From: Acanthosoma haemorrhoidale
Lineage: Eukaryota; Arthropoda; Insecta; Hemiptera; Acanthosomatidae
NCBI GenBank assembly: GCA_930367205.1
Contig: OV884011.1
Location: 172,247,226-172,311,225 of the forward strand
Direction: 5' to 3'
Length of the DNA stretch: 64,000 nucleotides
Both the position numbers and the translations under genes were made by a program. The notes below the pieces were generated by a model that saw nothing but the letters and a program-made list of their open reading frames with translations, had not been told where the DNA came from and did no database searches. Each line of letters opens with the position of its first letter. Positions within the stretch are counted from its first letter, which is position 1. Shown piece after piece: positions 12,590 to 23,380 of this stretch.

Positions 12590-13035
12590 ACTAATTTTCC
12601 GATGTTGTTGACCACTCAATTCATTGAATAATATTATGGGAGAAAATCGAGCTTCAGCGCTTCTATGTGCATTATCACAAAGGCTTTACGAATCAAACAG
12701 GAAACGGAATATGAATAAATAGCAACAATGTGGTTTCACGCAGGGGAGTTCACGGTAAGGATATATTTTTAGCCAGAGACAGCTACTGGATACATACGAG
12801 CTCAAATATATGGCAGATGCTTCGTAATTATTGATTTTGAAAAGGCATGTGCTAGCGTATGGCACAAGGAATTGTGGGGGCTTTGAGCACCGCTAACATG
12901 AGTGATTCCATTATACAAATGATAAAGGGGATCTACCGCCGCAACTATGTTGAGATCAAGCAGGGATATCTGTGCCTTCACGCAGTCAATACATCAAAAG
13001 GATTATTCCAGGACTCTGGTACGTCATGTGCATTT
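12590..13035 (+). pseudogene. Decayed non-LTR reverse transcriptase fragment
   Basis: Separate frames together give a reverse-transcriptase core: QCGFTQGSS near 12728-12755 (the G-F-R-x-G-R-S-T block), RQLLDTYE near 12775, VIIDFEKACASVWHKELWG near 12825-12878 (motif A, with its catalytic Asp in IDFEKA), and after a one-base shift LSTANMSDSIIQMIKGIYR to about 13010. Stops and frameshifts break every segment. The sequence differs from the Jockey-like family elsewhere in the window (whose motif A reads FLDIAQAFDRV), so it belongs to another LINE. The YADD and endonuclease regions are absent and no ends could be set. Confidence 0.75.
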
Positions 13036-13675
13036 ATATATTACGTACCACACACTAACGCACAAAAACACACACATATATATATACTAAGATGTCCTGG
13101 ATATTGGTTTTTCCTCCATTAACCACCTGAAACTTTAATTTTGATTAATTGAAATTCCGAACACGTGACCTCTCCTTCGGCCAATGGAAACAAGCCAGTT
13201 GCTATTGAAGAGTTAAAGGTTAGTTTACGCCTATCCTTGAGAAAATGATGTACTCCCATTTATAGTGATAGGTTATTTTAAAATTATTAAAGAATAATTA
13301 TACTATGAATAAATAATATTAACATAGTAAAGTGGGGGCTACTTCAAGAAAAACACTGCAAATGAACAACCATTGGCCATACTGACGACCAGAAAAGAAA
13401 ATTATGAAACAGACATGAAAATTATGTATAGAAACATGTGATTATTTTTGGTTTTAGAAAATACTAGCTAAACAACATAAGAAAATATGTAATGTAGTAC
13501 TAGCTCTTATATACTGTAGATACTAAGTAGACACCATTGTAGTAATACAATAAATGGAGGGTAAACTAAATGTAGAAAACTTTTCAACAGAAGATCACCC
13601 CTTCTAAGTCACCAAATCCGCATTATATAAGTCAAAAGGTTCATTTCTTTAATGTTGAGATTATATATATATATA
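13036..13675. other. AT-rich interval, nothing recognised
   Basis: A short (CA)/(TA)-rich patch lies near 13060-13090. The interval otherwise holds no open frame or repeat that I can assign, up to the TA run (13661-13677) where the second mariner inserted. Confidence 0.6.
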
Positions 13676-13677
13676 TA

Positions 13678-14509
13678 CGAGGGTGGTCTGAGAAGTTTCC
13701 GACCTCAAAATGAAGATAGCAGCAGTCGTAAATAAAAGCTAGTGAATTTCGTTGTTCATCTGTTGACAGATAGACCAAAAACGTGTTCGAATGAACATTT
13801 CCAACGCTCTGTTGGTGCAATTTAGGCGCAATAAATCCGAGTTTTGGCACTGATTAATTACTGTGGATGAAATTTGGATACACCATTATACGCCCGAAAC
13901 AAAAATACAGTCCAAACAGTGGACTGCAAAGAGGGAACCGGCTCCAAAAAAAGCAAAAACTGTTATTTCGGCTGGGAAAGTGATGGTGACTGTTTTTTGG
14001 GATAGTCATGGAGTTATTTTAATCGATTATCTTCAAAAAGGAAAAACCATTACAGGAGGATACTACGCATCATTGCTTGATAAGCTGAAGGCAGAACTTG
14101 CGGAAATACGGCCACATTTTCAGAAAAAGAAAATCCTGTTTCACCAAGACAACGCACCGTCTCACACCTCAGCGGTTGCCATGGCGGAAATCTATGAATT
14201 ACGGTTTGAACTGCTTGACCATCCGCCTTACTCACCAGATCTAGCCCTAAGCGACTTCTTTCCGTTCCCTCATCTAAAACTTGCGCTCGGAGGACAGAGA
14301 TTTTCGTCAAATGAAGAGGCTATCACCTTCGTGGACGATTATTTTGCAGAGAAAAACGCCGAGTACTATTTGGACGGGTTACAGAGATGGGAACATCGCT
14401 GGGAGAAGTGTGTAGAGTTACAAGGAGTGTTTGTTTAAAAATTAAAAAAAACTTTTTGAAAAAACGTCTTGTATCTTTGTTACGCCGGAAACTTTTCAGA
14501 CCACCCTCG
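13678..14509 (+). mobile_element. mariner-family DNA transposon, copy 2 (832 bp, internally deleted)
   Basis: The terminal inverted repeats match copy 1 (CGAGGGTGGTCTGAGAAG at 13678, inverse ending at 14509) and TA dinucleotides flank it at 13676-13677 and 14510-14511. Against copy 1, a 462-bp segment (copy 1 positions about 192-653) is missing, with the junction at about 13770/13771. The deletion removes the transposase start, the DNA-binding region and the linker. The result is a non-autonomous element with intact ends, the usual first step toward a MITE. Both copies are the same family and orientation. Confidence 0.95.
13773..14438 (+). pseudogene. mariner transposase catalytic-domain remnant (copy 2)
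   Basis: After the deletion junction the frame resumes at the segment DQKRVRMNISN, meets one in-frame stop (TGA at 13851-13853, where the family has Arg), and is then open for 191 codons to the stop at 14436-14438. All three catalytic Asp residues can be seen: VDEIW at the start of the open stretch, HQDNAPSH 93 residues further on, and SPDLALSD with exactly 34 residues between the second and third, which is the mariner DD34D signature. The C-terminal HRWEKCVELQG segment is intact. With no helix-turn-helix region and no start codon, it should not make transposase. Its long open run suggests fairly recent deletion. Confidence 0.93.
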
Positions 14510-14511
14510 TA

Positions 14512-15201
14512 TATAATAAGGTACACAACGGAAGTGATATTAGGCAAATAATTATCATTTTACATTTTTTCTTTATTTTCTAATAGACAGTTGATCCAGC
14601 AAGTTCATTGATTGAAATACCTCACTGAGTGTACAATAATAATAAGGTCAACGAAAACATGGTAAGCAAGAAATTAATTGAGATCAACTTAATTTTACAA
14701 TAAAGAGCTTTCAATGAAAGAGAAATTCACTTTCCGATTTGAAATTGGAGCCTTCATAATATGTATGATTAAACCTATAAAGGTATTAGTTTGTTAAACC
14801 TAAAATTGTTCTTTGATGTAGACCTTTTCGCATCGGAGGCATAATTACTTTAAATACTACAGAATGAGCCAACAACACAATTTTTATAACAGAACATAAA
14901 TGATTTATGTAACCTTTATAGTTGGCATGTAAAATTTAGCTCAATCTTTAATAATGGTATGTAGTCTTTAATGGTCAATGCATGACTATACATACTATCT
15001 TTTTTTTTTTTTTTTTCCTTCATAGCCCCTTTAAATTTACAGATAATTATATATAATTATTGATCCTTAGGCGAATCTATTTATATACTATCGAGTTTAT
15101 TTCCTAATAAAGTTTAGTTGGGTTTTCTGCAACGTAATTGCTGATTATCTTCTAAATAGCTGTTTACTTTCCATCACCAAGTTAAAAGTAGTTTGAGAGA
15201 A
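14512..15201. other. AT-rich interval, nothing recognised
   Basis: Contains a T-rich homopolymer near 15000-15017 and short open frames only. No family match was seen. Confidence 0.6.
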
Positions 15202-15914
15202 TGATTTTGACAGTTCTTATGCAAAAGTCTAAATTTGTCTACATTCGGCACATATTGAATATCAAAAACAACAAAATTTATTTACTATTTTATTTGCTTA
15301 TCTCTATTCTCTAAAAACAATAATGATACATCGATAATCACTCTCTCAACATTAGTTTATTATTCTAGGGTTGATAGAATGTACTACCATTACGCTGATA
15401 AAGAATGAAGTTGAATTGAGCAGCAGATCAAAGCTATTCGAAGTTTTTAAGTGACTATGCCAAGGCCACGAAGGCGGTATAGTGCTCATGCATGTGATGT
15501 AGTAACTTTTTCAATCGCGATCTTCTTGGATAGAAAATTATTAATTATTCACTATCCCAAACTACTTTCCCTAGGAAATATTAAATGAAGACCTGTAAAT
15601 TTTATCAATGTAGAAAGTGCCTGCAAACTTTCTGCTACTTAAGCGAGAAAATAAGGCCGATTTACATATAAGAGATTGTACTCGGAAGCTAGGGATTTAC
15701 AAATAAGTTGAAAGAAACCCAAGCCTCGTGAGAGCCCTTCGGTAGTTCATTGTATCACCCCTAGAATAATAAACTCATGTTGAGATAGTGATTATCGATG
15801 TATCATTATTGTTTTTAGAGAATAGAGATTAGCAAATAAAATAGTAAATAAATGTTGTTGTTTTTGATTTTCAATAAGTGTTGAATGTAGACAAATTGAT
15901 GACTGTCAAAATCA
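15202..15914. repeat. Long inverted repeat with 352-bp spacer (foldback-like)
   Basis: The left arm, 15202-15388, is matched in reverse complement by 15741-15914, with a few mismatches and a roughly 10-bp gap near the outer end. Shared landmarks are TGATTTTGACAG at the left outer end against CTGTCAAAATCA at the right, AATAATGATACATCGATAATC-like sequence in the middle, and ACTACC against GGTAGT at the inner ends. Arms of 174-187 bp around a short spacer suit a foldback or MITE-like element, or an inverted duplication. No coding frame, target-site duplication or second copy was found. Transcribed, it would form a long hairpin. Confidence 0.85.
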
Positions 15915-18420
15915 CCCTACTATTGTTACCTATAAATTTCTTAGGAGGTTCGAAAATATATTTACATGTCCATTACCTTCTGTCCATGAATCTCATCAGG
16001 ATTTCCCTGAATAGTTGCAAGTCACGTATGTTTATGTTGGTTTCTTTACTTCAAACTTTTATCTGTTGTTTATTGTCAGAATTACTCGCTGTTAACATAT
16101 CCGTAGTCAGATTCAATTGAGTCAGTGGGGTGTATCCCTTTCAAAGTTTATAATTTATTCAAACCCATTGCTGGAAATATCTTACACAAAATGCCAGAAT
16201 TGAATTATTTATTAGATGTTCTTAGCGAAATCATCCCTCCGCGAAGAAAATAACCCGTATTATCAAAATATCGCCAAACCTATTAAGTGCTTTTTTTCAA
16301 AAATAAGCTGTATCAATTGGTAGTCAAGTGTTAACTTTTTGAGGCAAATAGACTTATCTGGCTAAAAACGGGGACTAGCAATGGCATTAAGAAATATTTG
16401 GTATTCTTAAGTCTAATATATTTTAGATCCCATCGCTAAAAGTTGATAATTTATCATATGCAGTTCTATAAATCTCACTTATATGCTCCTTTTAATGACT
16501 TTAATTTAAATAAGCCCATTAATACCCAATTAAGCCATATTCAAGCTCTAAAGTAACTAATGTGAGAACATTTATAATTGCGATGTAATTTCCTTCAGAA
16601 TTAAGATTGTAAACATATTTGTAAATAGTATGTACGTGAGTTTATAAATATAAATGTTTATGTACGCGTATTTTTCTCCACTTTTATGTAATTTAATTTT
16701 ACATGAATAAAGTTATTTTACATCAACTACTGTACGTGTAACTGAATACATGATAACTGTAAATATTTTAAACATATGGTTTAGTAAAATTTACAATTTT
16801 TTTTTATGAATATATATTTGCCTGTAACATATTAATATTCATATATGGTATATATAGTCCCATAATAAAGTTATATTATGTTCTGCTGTATGACATTCTA
16901 AAACTGTGATACTTGGTGTGTAGCTTCTAATTTACTCAGAGTCATTGAATATAAATTTTACATTTACGGGCACTGAAAACAGCCATTTCAGAAAAAATAT
17001 TTTTGACATTGGTAGCGGATACTCGAGGCTCTAATGCCAGAAACACTGGACCATGCCTCGATCCAGTGAGACAGCGTCACCGTTTTTAAACGTTTTCATT
17101 TGAATAATCCCTAGATTTTTTTGTTACTTTGACCCACTCGTCTGGTCTTTTAAGTGCACGAGCTTAATATGTATAACTAAATCGTCGTTCACTCAAGCAT
17201 GACTGATGCTTTGATTCCGGGCTCTATTTATTACATATGGCTAACACGTTTAGAAATAAACCGCGTAAAAAATTCTTAATCAATCGGATAATTGTTTCTC
17301 CGGTAAAAGCTTTTTTAATAATCGACTACAAAATTGTTATTGGTCCAAATTGTATTTTGCGTTGCCTCTTTATTATTGCCAGTTGAAACATCTATGTAAA
17401 ATTTAACGTATGTAGCTCAAATGAATTCTATTAAAAAGCTGGACAAAATCAGCCAGCGTTTACAGTGTTGTTTGTTAATTTCTGTTTATTGTAATTAGCA
17501 AAAGTTCAAACTCAATCGGACCAAAATTTTTTGTTGCATAAATATAATTTTTGATTTATTTTTATCTCGTCATTTAGCCATTTAGTCGTATAACGATAAA
17601 GCTAAGAAAGGCCCGTCAAGTCAAAGGTTTGTGGTGAATTCTGCAGAACGGCTGAAATCGTTAAAATGACGATATACCTTTCGTCTATTCTGTTCCGTGG
17701 CATTCCTGCCTCCGATAATGCCTGGGGGAAAAGGAATGCTGCTGTCTGATTTCCTTCGAACTGTTCCGTCCATTTGTGAAAAAGTAACAGATCCTCTCGA
17801 CTCATTTGCAGCTGAATGTGCCAGGCTCCGAAAACGGTTCAGTTGTCTCGCCTGTGTCCCCGTTTCCATCGGAAATGTCTCCGGAATTGTATGCACTCCC
17901 TAGCCTCCTTTCGTGAGCTCCGAAATAAACGTACAAATAATTTTAGCAATTATGCCGAATTTAACTACTATTTGGGTCCTGATTGTTGCTGGTTTTCAAT
18001 TTGGGATTCAAGTTGTTGATTCTTTCCGCCACGGTGATTAAATTTAAATGAATGCTTACCGGTATTACTCGAATGCTTCTACGAATTTCTTCACTAATAA
18101 TAAAGCCACTCGCGAGTGAATCTTGTTAAATTATTTCCATGAAAGATTTTTGAGCCAGTAGAACGGTATTGAATAAATAACCAGTTGTTGCCACACCCTA
18201 GAAATTAAATGTTTACATAAAATCAATACACGGCCTTATGTCCTCAATTTAATATCTTGTTTTGTATTGCTATTAAAATATGAAAAATAATCTTGATCCA
18301 AACACCCTAATTACAACATTTTTTTGATAATACCAACTTATAAAAGCGTTGGTTATTAAGTAGATAAAAATAACGTTTATGTCTGATAACCAGCAATTGT
18401 TGTATTTTATTTCTTACCTT
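15915..18420. other. Mostly AT-rich interval with an unassigned block at 17600-17910
   Basis: The interval is mostly low-complexity AT. From about 17600 to 17910 composition becomes balanced and open frames overlap on both strands: 68 codons on the plus strand (17697-17903) and 91 codons on the minus strand (17621-17896, rich in Arg and Ser). I recognise neither. There is no splice or promoter evidence good enough to choose between them, and the block could equally be old transposon DNA. Confidence 0.5.
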
Positions 18421-19224
18421 CCCTGTATCCGAGACAGTACGGTACTTAGGCTTCCATCTTGACAAACGACTGACCTGGAACCCACATACGAGACTAAAAA
18501 GACAAGAACTAAACAGACGCTTTGGACAACTGTACAGACTACTTCAAAGGACATCCCATCTCTCAATAGAAAATAAACTACTAATCTACAAAGTTATACT
18601 TAAACCAATCTGGACATACGGAATAGAGCTATGGGGGACAGCAAAAAAGTCTAACATCAAGCGTATCCAATCCTTTCAATCAAAAGTCCTGAGAACAATA
18701 GTAAATGCCCCTTATTATGTCAGCAACAAAACCCTTCATAACGACCTTAATATACCCTACATTCTAGAACTCATCCCTTCCAAGTTTACAAAATTCCACA
18801 GTAGCCTTTCCAACCACCCTAATCCTGTAGCACAGTCAATGCACTGCGCCACTCATCCCTATAATCCTCCTCGGAGACTGAAACGGCAGTGGCCTCGTGA
18901 CCTGCTGTAAACGCGTGACAGTGGGAGTCCTGGCAATGGCCAGTCTCTCCAATCATGTCCTGAGCGTCTGTGGCTCTCGCGCTCTTGGTCAGCCTCCACT
19001 GGCTAGTATCCAGTGACGCGGCTGACGGAGGAGCGTGGGGGACTTCCCAAGACTCCGCTTTCTCTTTGCGGTGGATTTGGGGGGTCTCTGGGCTGTCTGT
19101 AAATATTGTATGAATGAGCGAGTGAATGATGAACTGTAAATATTGTATGAATGAGAGCATATATCTTAATTACTTATTGCCTTATAAATGGCAGATTGTA
19201 ATTATTGCACAATAAAGGAATTAA
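18421..19224 (+). mobile_element. Jockey-like LINE copy A2, 5'-truncated
   Basis: Plus-strand copy that begins inside ORF2 at the segment VSETVRYLGFHLDK and runs through the end of ORF2 and the full 3' UTR to AATAAAG at 19211-19217. A 7-nt tail follows. CCCTGTA occurs at both ends (18421-18427 and 19225-19231). It is a short possible duplication, but the same bases also belong to the element, so it may be microhomology used at the 5' junction. The 3' UTR holds about one and a half of the 37-bp units that are expanded in copy A6. Confidence 0.9.
18424..18910 (+). pseudogene. LINE ORF2 C-terminal fragment, uninterrupted (copy A2)
   Basis: The frame is open from the 5' truncation to TAA at 18908-18910, about 162 codons with no stop, and ends in RRLKRQWPRDLL. 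It follows the reverse-transcriptase domain in A6 and contains the conserved LTWNPHTRLKRQELNRRFG, YKVILKPIWTYGIELWG and QSFQSKVLRTIVNAPYYV segments typical of the region after RT in Jockey-type ORF2. It lacks the endonuclease, the RT core and a start codon, so it is a dead fragment, but a clean one. It shows that the A6 stop at 44088-44090 replaced a Tyr codon (NKLLIYKV). Confidence 0.88.
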
Positions 19225-19231
19225 CCCTGTA

Positions 19232-20900
19232 CCAAAATTCAAGGGAATAGTAAGCTCTATGTTTTTTTAATCCATCTACAGGCCACCGAAACATAACAAA
19301 TTAAAATTTTTTTCGAGGATTTCCTGAGCCCATATACAGTTTACAATCTCCCTCTAAAATGCCAACAGGTAATTATGATTAAGGATTGTGGGGGGGGGAG
19401 AAGGCTGTTAAGCCAAAATCACTTCATTTGACTCTTTAGCACACAGCACTTCAGGTCCGGAGGAGGTAACAAAGCTGTCTACTTGTCGAACTATAATTGC
19501 CGACGATCAGAAGAGAATTTACAGAATTGCCACACCGTCGTTCCTTTTTATTAAAAATCAAATGCTATGTTTACTTAAGGTACATTGAGACATTGCGTTT
19601 TCTACTCTATTCCATATATCAGGAAACGTATATATTTCTCAAGTCAATTAATATAAATTTAATAATAACCCTTAAATACTGTTTGGGATTTACAATTTTA
19701 CTATATGATCACTAAACGTAACTTAGGCGTAAAATTGTGCGCTTTATTTAAATACTGGGAATACATAAAGGTATGTAAAACGAAGTGGTTTCTGGATGTC
19801 GAAGCCTACGAACGTAAAAAAATAGATCAGTAATTCAACATTCATCAGATTCAGAAGAAATCGAAGGTAATATAAGAACATACCGTTATATGCCCTACAT
19901 GTTTGGTTAATTTTGATTAAGCAAAATACTATAAAATTTATTTTTTTGGATCTAATTCAGTTTTTGCCATGAATATATTAATCTGACATATGATCATAAT
20001 TATTCAACCGTCAATTTTCAAGGCCTGACTTGTCCAAATTCCTCTAACGCCGCCAAAGAATTGCTAGGAGTTTTAATTATCAACTTATCATTACGAAACA
20101 TATTCTATAAGAGTTAATTCCTACATATAATTATTTCATATATTATTAGAATTTCTAATATTAAAATTGGATTCAGCATTTTATAATTATTCTAACAAAG
20201 TACAGGATCCGAATCTAATTGGGAGGTTTGATAGATTTCAGCTGTTATAGAGGTCATACGGAGAACGCCATACGCTATCCGATCGAATAAGATTAACAAA
20301 TGAACGGTGACACATATGAACTTGGGAAATCAGAGCAAATCCAATTTCGTCTAAACACAAATTATTAAAGCTCCAATTAGTAGAAAAAGTCTATAGTTTT
20401 CTACATTAAAACAACCGGGAACTATTTGGAACGGTGTAAATTCGCTCCAATCTGCTATCGGAGTGAAGTACTTTGAATAATTTATGCAACACTTCAGTGA
20501 ATTGGCCACCCCATTCTCCACTCACGTCGCAAATGATTAACACGTCTGCCTGCTCCCGTTTCTACTTCAAGAATCTACTAAGCAACAGGCTGCAGAAAAA
20601 CCGAATTTTAAACTCAATGCTTAAACATATTATTTTAATAATACAACTATATAAAATAACTATTGTCAGTGCAGAGTATCTTTTGCTTTAGCTAGTGATG
20701 GCGATAAACTATCAATGAAGTTTGAGCATTCTTAATGACATGGGAAAACATTTGAGAGGTAAAAAATTGTGTTGTATATAATATAGGATAATAAGAAAAT
20801 AAAATAAAGGATTCCTTATAATACCAAAATGACCATAGATTTAATACATAAGGTAATTTATTCCTACTTAAATTATTTTATTTTGTCATTTCGAAATTGT
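19232..20900. other. AT-rich interval, nothing recognised
   Basis: A short G9 run lies near 19390. Otherwise only short open frames (at most 72 codons) and no family motif. Confidence 0.6.
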
Positions 20901-20912
20901 AGTAATAATCAT

Positions 20913-21004
20913 TGTAAATATTGTATGAATTAGAAAATTTATCACAATTACTTATTGCACAATAAGGCAGATTGTAATTTTATCACAATTAAGAAGTTTC
21001 AAGA
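20913..21004 (+). mobile_element. Jockey-like LINE copy A8, 3' UTR only
   Basis: A 92-bp scrap of the family 3' end (TGTAAATATTGTATGAAT ... GGCAGATTGTAATTTT) with a degenerate terminal signal AATTAAG at 20987-20993 and an 11-nt tail. It is flanked by AGTAATAATCAT (20901-20912) and AGTATTAATCAT (21005-21016), a 12-bp duplication with one mismatch. Confidence 0.8.
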
Positions 21005-21016
21005 AGTATTAATCAT

Positions 21017-21762
21017 CATCTCTTATGAACTTCCTGTTACGATAACCCCCTGCCAGCGCAAGTAAAGTAATACAATTATTTTACGCGTAAATTTAGTTAA
21101 ATATTTTTGAATTATTAGTCCAGAAACATACACTTAAGCCCTCTTCCAGATTTTCTCTTTGAGAATACTCTCTCAGAATGAGTGAAAACTCTTTCAAATA
21201 CCTTTATGTGGAGTTTAAGAGGCTTACGTCTTATAATAAAACGGAAAGAAAAGTCGAACATGTACCAGGTTCCCTTTTTCTTCTTTTGAAAATGCGGGAA
21301 GGAACTGTGAAGTCATTCCTGAAACTACTTTCTTTTATACTCTTCTACTATTGTTGAAAGATAGCGAAACTCATACGAAAAGCCTTATTTATCGAGTGAT
21401 AGTCATTGTATATTTTGAATTAAGTCTGAATTTGTGCCATTTTATGATTGTATATATATATTTGCGATTTCATTAACTATTTATTTACCGTCCTCGTAAA
21501 TGTCAGGAAAATTGATATTATCAAAAATCTCATTATGAAGATTTGGGTTTTATAAACTATTATTAAGTGAGCAGGTGATTTCAGTGATTGACACGCTGAT
21601 ATGTTGTTTTACAACAACATTGCGTAAAATGTAGTCATTGTAACCTGTCAGGTATGATACATAGCAAGGCTGTGAAAGCATATATATAATTTTGTGTAAT
21701 TACAATCTACGTATGTTTAAGACGTATTACACATTATAATAGACAAGGTATAGGCACAGGTC
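21017..21762. other. AT-rich interval, nothing recognised
   Basis: No open frame of note, no repeat match and no RNA gene seen. Confidence 0.6.
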
Positions 21763-21990
21763 CGTCTCCGTAGTCAAGTTGTTAACATGCTGACTTGTAA
21801 TTGTCGCCGAAACCGATTCGATTCCTATGGAAGTGTTCTTTGGGGATAGGCGAGATCAGGTTCGACTCGGCCTAGTGAGGATAAATGAGTGCCTACTTAT
21901 TTGTAGAAGTAGCGGATCCAGTTAAGAAAAACCGAATTAATTGAGAAGTAAATCCTAGTGCATAACACCCTAGCACCGTAGGACCTTTAG
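21763..21990 (+). mobile_element. tRNA-derived SINE
   Basis: The head resembles a tRNA gene: GTCTCCGTAGTCAAGTTG and TTAACATGC fit the A-box region, an anticodon-loop-like CTTGTAA (anticodon TGT, as in tRNA-Thr) follows, and GATTCGATTCC near 21812 is a good B box for RNA polymerase III. The stems are degraded, so this is not a functional tRNA. The following body (CGGCCTAGTGAGGATAAATGAGTGCCTACTT) resembles sequence at 41.13 kb, which supports a SINE over a lone tRNA pseudogene. The 3' end and duplication were not found. The tail region contains a perfect GGGGTGT-A-ACACCCC palindrome near 22010. Confidence 0.7.
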
Positions 21991-23280
21991 GAAGCCCAAA
22001 TTCTTCACGGGGTGTAACACCCCATGAACATAATTATTTATTTTTACGTTGGAAAGGGTTTCAAAACTATATAACTATATAACAGGCGCAGTGAAAACAT
22101 AAGGGTTTTAATATAAATACAAAAATGCCAATAAAAGACACAAGTCGCTCAAAAAGCTTGTTGAAGTTAAGAAGCTAGTGGAAATCTCAAAGCTCAGCTT
22201 GCAATAAAAACAGAAAGCTTCCCCCTCAAAATTATTTCAAGTGGGCAATATCCTGGTATAGGATTCGCTTTATCAGTTCCTTTGCTCTGTTTGACATTTC
22301 TGCTTGAATGTTAAAAAAAAAAAAAATAATAAAGAAAAAAGAGATGAACGGCGAAGAAGAAATAAAGAAGGGTATAAAGACAGAAAGGATACCGCAGCTC
22401 TTATTAAAAACTCTCATAATAAAAACTCCTTCAAAGTATAAGATTCGCCGTGATAAAAATTATGGACTAGGCATTTCTCAGAGCAAGTTTATTTTTTTTT
22501 AAAGCGTTCCTTTAAAGCGGCCGACCACAACGATATATTTTACAGGGCCATTCTCTTCCCTTTCGAAATCATTGCTTTTAATACGAATGCTCTTAAAATG
22601 AACCTTTCTCTCCCTGGCCTTTCATAGGATTCCTTCTGGCTTTGTTTAATTAGTCGTTATGATCACGATTGCTCCATCATAGCATGGTGCTTATTGTACT
22701 TTTCATTGAATACTACTCTTAACGCTCCGTTAGCCACTTGGTTAGAGTTTATACATATTATAATGCAGATGTGAAATTCTCAGTACCTTTTTTCATACTT
22801 ATATAGCATTGGGGCTGTTCAACTTTAATAATACATGTCGTTTTTAAGCAGAATAAGTCAGATATCTGTACTCCATGCACCTAATAACCTTCTAATTTTT
22901 AAATTTCCTTCACTTCATTGTTCGAGTATTTGTAGACATTTATATATGTTTTGTGAAACGAATATTTCCTCTTTTTTCAAAATTTCATATTTTACAGTGT
23001 TCAAATAAAAATTATTCTCTTTAATAATTTGTATAATATCAAATAGATGAGTAGTCCAGTCATGGGCCCGGAACTCCACGTGCACAATTTCTGAACAATT
23101 TAAATTTTGTAATAATGAAGTACAGAGTAACACAATATAACAACACAGCCGGCAGATTATTATAATTTTTTTTTAAGTGAGATTATCTATATTTATACAA
23201 GTTCAAACAGTCAATTAATTAAATGTTTAAGTTAATTAGTTTAACGATGGTCAATTTGCCAATGTTTCAATTTTTTTTTT
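21991..23280. other. AT-rich interval, nothing recognised
   Basis: Purine-rich patch near 22310-22380 and short open frames only. No family match. Confidence 0.55.
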
Positions 23281-23380
23281 CTTAGCTCTTAACTTTTTAA
23301 GATTATAGATAAGGGAAAAATAAAGGAATTTATTTGGGGTGAGCGGATCCTTTTACTAGGAGTACCTGTTTGAAGGTGGA
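23281..23380 (+). repeat. Unnamed dispersed repeat, copy 1
   Basis: About 100 bp match 34684-34783 in order and orientation: CTTAGCTCTTAAC / GTAGCTCTCAAAC, then a GGGAAAAATAAA core, then CCTTTTACTAGGAGTACCTG / CCTTTCACTAAGGGGAGTTC, then TTTGAAGG. No coding frame, terminal repeats or duplications were found. The family is unknown to me. Confidence 0.7.

Noticed and set aside
13863..14438. Domesticated mariner transposase gene (SETMAR-like)
   Set aside because: There is an in-frame stop upstream, no start codon and no DNA-binding region, and the transposon ends and TA duplications are intact. A simple deletion derivative explains it.
18421..18427. CCCTGTA as a firm target-site duplication for LINE copy A2
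   Set aside because: Only 7 bp, and the same bases belong to the element itself. Recorded only as a possible duplication or microhomology.
21763..21835. Functional tRNA-Thr gene
   Set aside because: The acceptor and anticodon stems do not pair well and a SINE body follows.
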